The translations under genes were made by a program, and so were the position numbers. From Parcubacteria group bacterium (lineage in GTDB: Bacteria > Patescibacteriota > Minisyncoccia > Minisyncoccales > CG1-02-41-26), in contig JABMPZ010000066.1 of assembly GCA_013203565.1 (NCBI GenBank), forward strand, positions 1-6,223: 6,223 nucleotides of DNA, written 5' to 3'. Within the stretch, counting starts at the first letter, position 1. The number at the start of each line of letters is the position of its first letter. The notes under the pieces are model-generated. The model was not told the DNA's origin and made no database searches. It saw only the letters and a list, made by a program, of their open reading frames with translations. Positions 4,608 through 6,223 of the stretch are shown here, piece by piece.

Positions 4608-5879
4608 CTAATCTTTATTTCGTAAAAACGCAGGGATTTCCCAGTCCGGCTCCTGTGTCCACTCCCTGTCTTTTTCTTCTTTTTCTTGTTGTTTTGCTTC
4701 TATGGCAGACCTTCTCATTTTTCTTTCTTCATTATCCTTATCCTTGTCTTCGTCTTTGTGTGACGAATCTGATTCTTGTTTTTTAATTTTATCAGGCACT
4801 TGTTTTGCTTTTTTCAACTTCTTTATTGTTTTCAATCGTTGAAGAGCAACCTTCTTTTCTTCACGCTCTGACTTCTCTGTATCGCTAACACAAAGCAGAG
4901 TTATTTTTACTTTTCCCTGACTCGCTGGGTCTTCAGAAATACCAAATATGATTTTTGCTTTTGGATTTAATTTTGAAATTTGATTACTAATTGTCTCAAC
5001 CTCTTTTAGTCCAAGGTCTTTACCTCCTGTAATATTAAATAACATCTTACGAACTCGTTTTGGTTCACCATCAACAAACGGACTCAAGAAAATATTTTTT
5101 ACTGCCTCTTCTGCTCTATTAGGCCCATGAGCCATACCCTCGCCAAAAAATAGAACTTTACCACGGGCTGATAAAATTGTTTTTAAGTCAGCAAAATCAA
5201 TATTTATGAGTCCTGGTTTTGATATAACATTCAGTAAATCAGAAATCCATCTGACAAATACCTGATTCAATGCAGACAATGACTTTTTCAAAGAAGTTTT
5301 TTTCTCAACAATCTCAAGAATCTTTTCATTAGGCACTACTATAACACCAGACAAACAATCTTGCAACTCTGCAAGAGCTTTTTTTGCTATCTTCATCTTT
5401 TTTTCTCCTTCAAATTGGAAAGGAAGGGTAAAGACGCCTATTGAAATATTTTTTTGCTTGCCTGTTGTGCCTGTTGATGAACAAGATTCCATAAATTGTT
5501 TCGCAAATACAGGACCTGCGCCTGATGCCACTCCCCCACCCAGAGAGCCGACTAAGACCACTAAATCTTGGTCACGCATAGTTCTTGCAATTTTTTCTTT
5601 TTCCTCTAAGGCAGCCTTACGCGCTAATTCAGGATTCATTCCTGTGCCCATACCTCCCGCTGTTTTTTCACCGAAAATCATAGTGCGAACTGATTTTTTC
5701 ACATTCTTTAAAACCTTTTTATCTGTATCAACAATTAAAAAACTCACACCTTTTAGTGATGAGGCAAGTTCTGAAACAATAGATGCCCCGCCTCCTCCAA
5801 TGCCGATGACTTTGATTTTTATTTTGCGGGTTCGGAGAGGGGTAGTTGTTTTATTTTGTTTTTGTTGTTGTTTCGGCAT
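4608..5879 (-). CDS. ftsZ: Cell division GTPase FtsZ, divergent
   Basis: Tubulin-like GTPase that polymerises into the cytokinetic ring; 423 residues from the chosen ATG at 5877-5879. The frame is open upstream to a TTG at 5994-5996, but those 39 residues (PSPSP, EPPEPKP) are encoded by GGGCTC repeats and hairpins and do not resemble FtsZ. In the 423-residue numbering the GTPase domain begins near 19 with VIGIGGGG (24-31). The tubulin signature region is GSLGGGVASGAGP (111-123), where FtsZ normally has GGGTGTG. Then come PFQFEG (152-157), VPNEKILEIV (182-191) and the synergy loop N226-I-D228-F-A-D231. A charged Lys/Glu/Asp linker spans about 332-411. The C-terminal peptide WEIPAFLRNKD (413-423) matches the FtsA/SepF-binding tail consensus. 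No Shine-Dalgarno motif is seen. A specialised paralogue is possible. Confidence 0.92.
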   Translation of the reverse strand: MPKQQQKQNKTTTPLRTRKIKIKVIGIGGGGASIVSELASSLKGVSFLIVDTDKKVLKNVKKSVRTMIFGEKTAGGMGTGMNPELARKAALEEKEKIARTMRDQDLVVLVGSLGGGVASGAGPVFAKQFMESCSSTGTTGKQKNISIGVFTLPFQFEGEKKMKIAKKALAELQDCLSGVIVVPNEKILEIVEKKTSLKKSLSALNQVFVRWISDLLNVISKPGLINIDFADLKTILSARGKVLFFGEGMAHGPNRAEEAVKNIFLSPFVDGEPKRVRKMLFNITGGKDLGLKEVETISNQISKLNPKAKIIFGISEDPASQGKVKITLLCVSDTEKSEREEKKVALQRLKTIKKLKKAKQVPDKIKKQESDSSHKDEDKDKDNEERKMRRSAIEAKQQEKEEKDREWTQEPDWEIPAFLRNKD

Positions 5880-5920
5880 AAGGTATAAGGTAACGGGCTT
5901 GGGCTCGGGGGGCTCGGCTC

Positions 5921-5937
5921 GTCTGACGGAGTCAGAC
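5921..5937. repeat. GTCTGAC/GTCAGAC inverted repeat
   Basis: GTCTGAC (5921-5927) and GTCAGAC (5931-5937) are exact reverse complements separated by GGA. The same heptamer occurs at 1280-1286 and 5998-6004. It overlaps and competes with the longer hairpin at 5927-5968. Confidence 0.65.
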
Positions 5938-5968
5938 CACGACAGATTACTGTCGGGGACTGACTCCG
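5927..5968. repeat. 42-nt hairpin upstream of ftsZ
   Basis: CGGAGTCAG (5927-5935) pairs with CTGACTCCG (5960-5968). After a mismatch CC (5937-5938) pairs with GG (5957-5958), and after another mismatch CGACAG (5940-5945) pairs with CTGTCG (5950-5955) around the loop ATTA. That gives 17 paired positions with two mismatches. It lies 48 nt or more before the ftsZ ATG and may act in the leader RNA or as DNA; unproven. Confidence 0.65.
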
Positions 5969-5985
5969 GGCTCGGGCTCGGGCAC

Positions 5986-6016
5986 AAGCCGGACAAGGTC
6001 TGACCTTGTCCGGCTT
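5986..6016. repeat. Perfect 31-nt palindrome between TPR gene and ftsZ
   Basis: AAGCCGGACAAGGTC (5986-6000) and GACCTTGTCCGGCTT (6002-6016) are exact 15-nt reverse complements around T6001. It is 18 nt past the TPR-gene stop and could end that transcript as a strong hairpin, but no U-tract follows on the minus strand. It shares the odd single-base centre with the palindrome in eno and AAGGTCTGAC with the one at 1275-1295, suggesting a dispersed family. Confidence 0.8.
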
Positions 6017-6034
6017 ATTACTAATAACAATAGA

Positions 6035-6223
6035 TTATTCTTCCTCAGACCCTTCTTCCTCGGGTTCTTCTTCCTCTTCCTCGGATTCTTCGGGTTCAGA
6101 TACCACAGGAGCAGTATAACCTTTTAATTTTTCAATCACATCAGCATTACCTGGGTTGAGCTCTAAAACTTTTTCAAATAACTGATCGGCCTCATCTTGA
6201 TTGCCTAATCTCTCCTCAATTAA
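6035..6223 (-). CDS. TPR protein, C-terminal fragment with acidic tail (5' end outside window)
   Basis: The last 62 codons of a gene that begins beyond the right edge, ending at TAA 6035-6037. Residues 1-35 of the fragment (GNQDEADQLFEKVLELNPGN, then ADVIEKLKGY) match the second helix of a tetratricopeptide repeat and the LNPGN turn that starts the next helix. TPRs usually mediate protein-protein contacts. The rest is a disordered, strongly acidic tail of Glu, Pro and Ser (SEPEES, then mostly E to the end). It lies upstream of ftsZ on the same strand, separated by 155 nt of repeats and hairpins, so co-transcription is uncertain. The specific function cannot be told from this fragment. Confidence 0.85.
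   Translation of the reverse strand, partial: LIEERLGNQDEADQLFEKVLELNPGNADVIEKLKGYTAPVVSEPEESEEEEEEPEEEGSEEE

Larger units (their letters stand above)
5895..5983. repeat. GGGCTC hexamer repeats flanking a compound hairpin
   Basis: On the plus strand GGGCTT/GGGCTC hexamers run from 5895 to 5920, and GGGCTCGGGCTCGGGC occupies 5968-5983. They border the hairpins at 5921-5968. The same motif ends the eno leader block (2561-2571) and marks the turn at 4546-4556, so it belongs to the same intergenic repeat repertoire. Read on the minus strand it encodes Ser-Pro/Glu-Pro dipeptides, which explains the spurious upstream extension of the ftsZ frame. Confidence 0.7.

Noticed and set aside
5458..6003. 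Plus-strand open frame of 181 codons opposite the 5' part of ftsZ
   Set aside because: It is antisense to the conserved FtsZ GTPase domain, proline-rich and low-complexity, and its 3' part runs through the hexamer repeats and hairpins.

Overview
The window is a compact, AT-rich bacterial segment with seven genes, all on the minus strand. In transcription order (right to left) they are: the 3' end of a TPR protein with an acidic tail (6035-6223), ftsZ (4608-5879), a galU-type nucleotidyltransferase (3538-4416), a thioredoxin reductase/AhpF-type flavoprotein (2572-3483), enolase (1309-2493), a membrane-anchored DsbA-type thiol oxidoreductase (360-1250) and a YruB-type glutaredoxin (100-342). 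Two genes end in UGA (eno, trxB) and none has an internal UGA, so the standard bacterial code fits. Shortened and divergent core proteins, no Shine-Dalgarno motif before any visible start, and low-complexity intergenic DNA suggest a Patescibacteria/CPR lineage, perhaps Parcubacteria-like. That placement is inference and was not tested.

Layout: 1-106 is a telomere-like G-rich/C-rich repeat that supplies the glutaredoxin stop codon. The redox pair dsbA-like/grx follows a good sigma70-type promoter embedded in the 3' end of eno. The eno leader (2494-2571) is another G/C-tract repeat. A near-perfect 30-nt palindrome fills most of the trxB-galU gap. The galU-ftsZ gap (4417-4607) is entirely repeat DNA with two hairpin-forming units and a 33-nt direct repeat. 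The gap between ftsZ and the TPR gene (5880-6034) holds GGGCTC hexamers, a compound hairpin and a perfect 31-nt palindrome.

The genes mix housekeeping functions (division, UDP-glucose synthesis, glycolysis) with thiol redox chemistry. The flavoprotein, the cytoplasmic glutaredoxin and the membrane-tethered DsbA-like protein could form one dithiol/disulfide network, but only the dsbA-like and grx genes are adjacent.

The most unusual content is non-coding. (1) Intergenic tandem repeats have G-tracts spaced 9 nt apart and switch from G-rich to C-rich, so both strands read G then C and can fold back. (2) A set of odd-centred palindromes shares a GTC-W-GAC-like core, and one related-looking palindrome sits in frame inside enolase, adding a short surface-loop peptide. 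The divergent FtsZ, with an altered tubulin signature but intact synergy loop and C-terminal peptide, also deserves attention.
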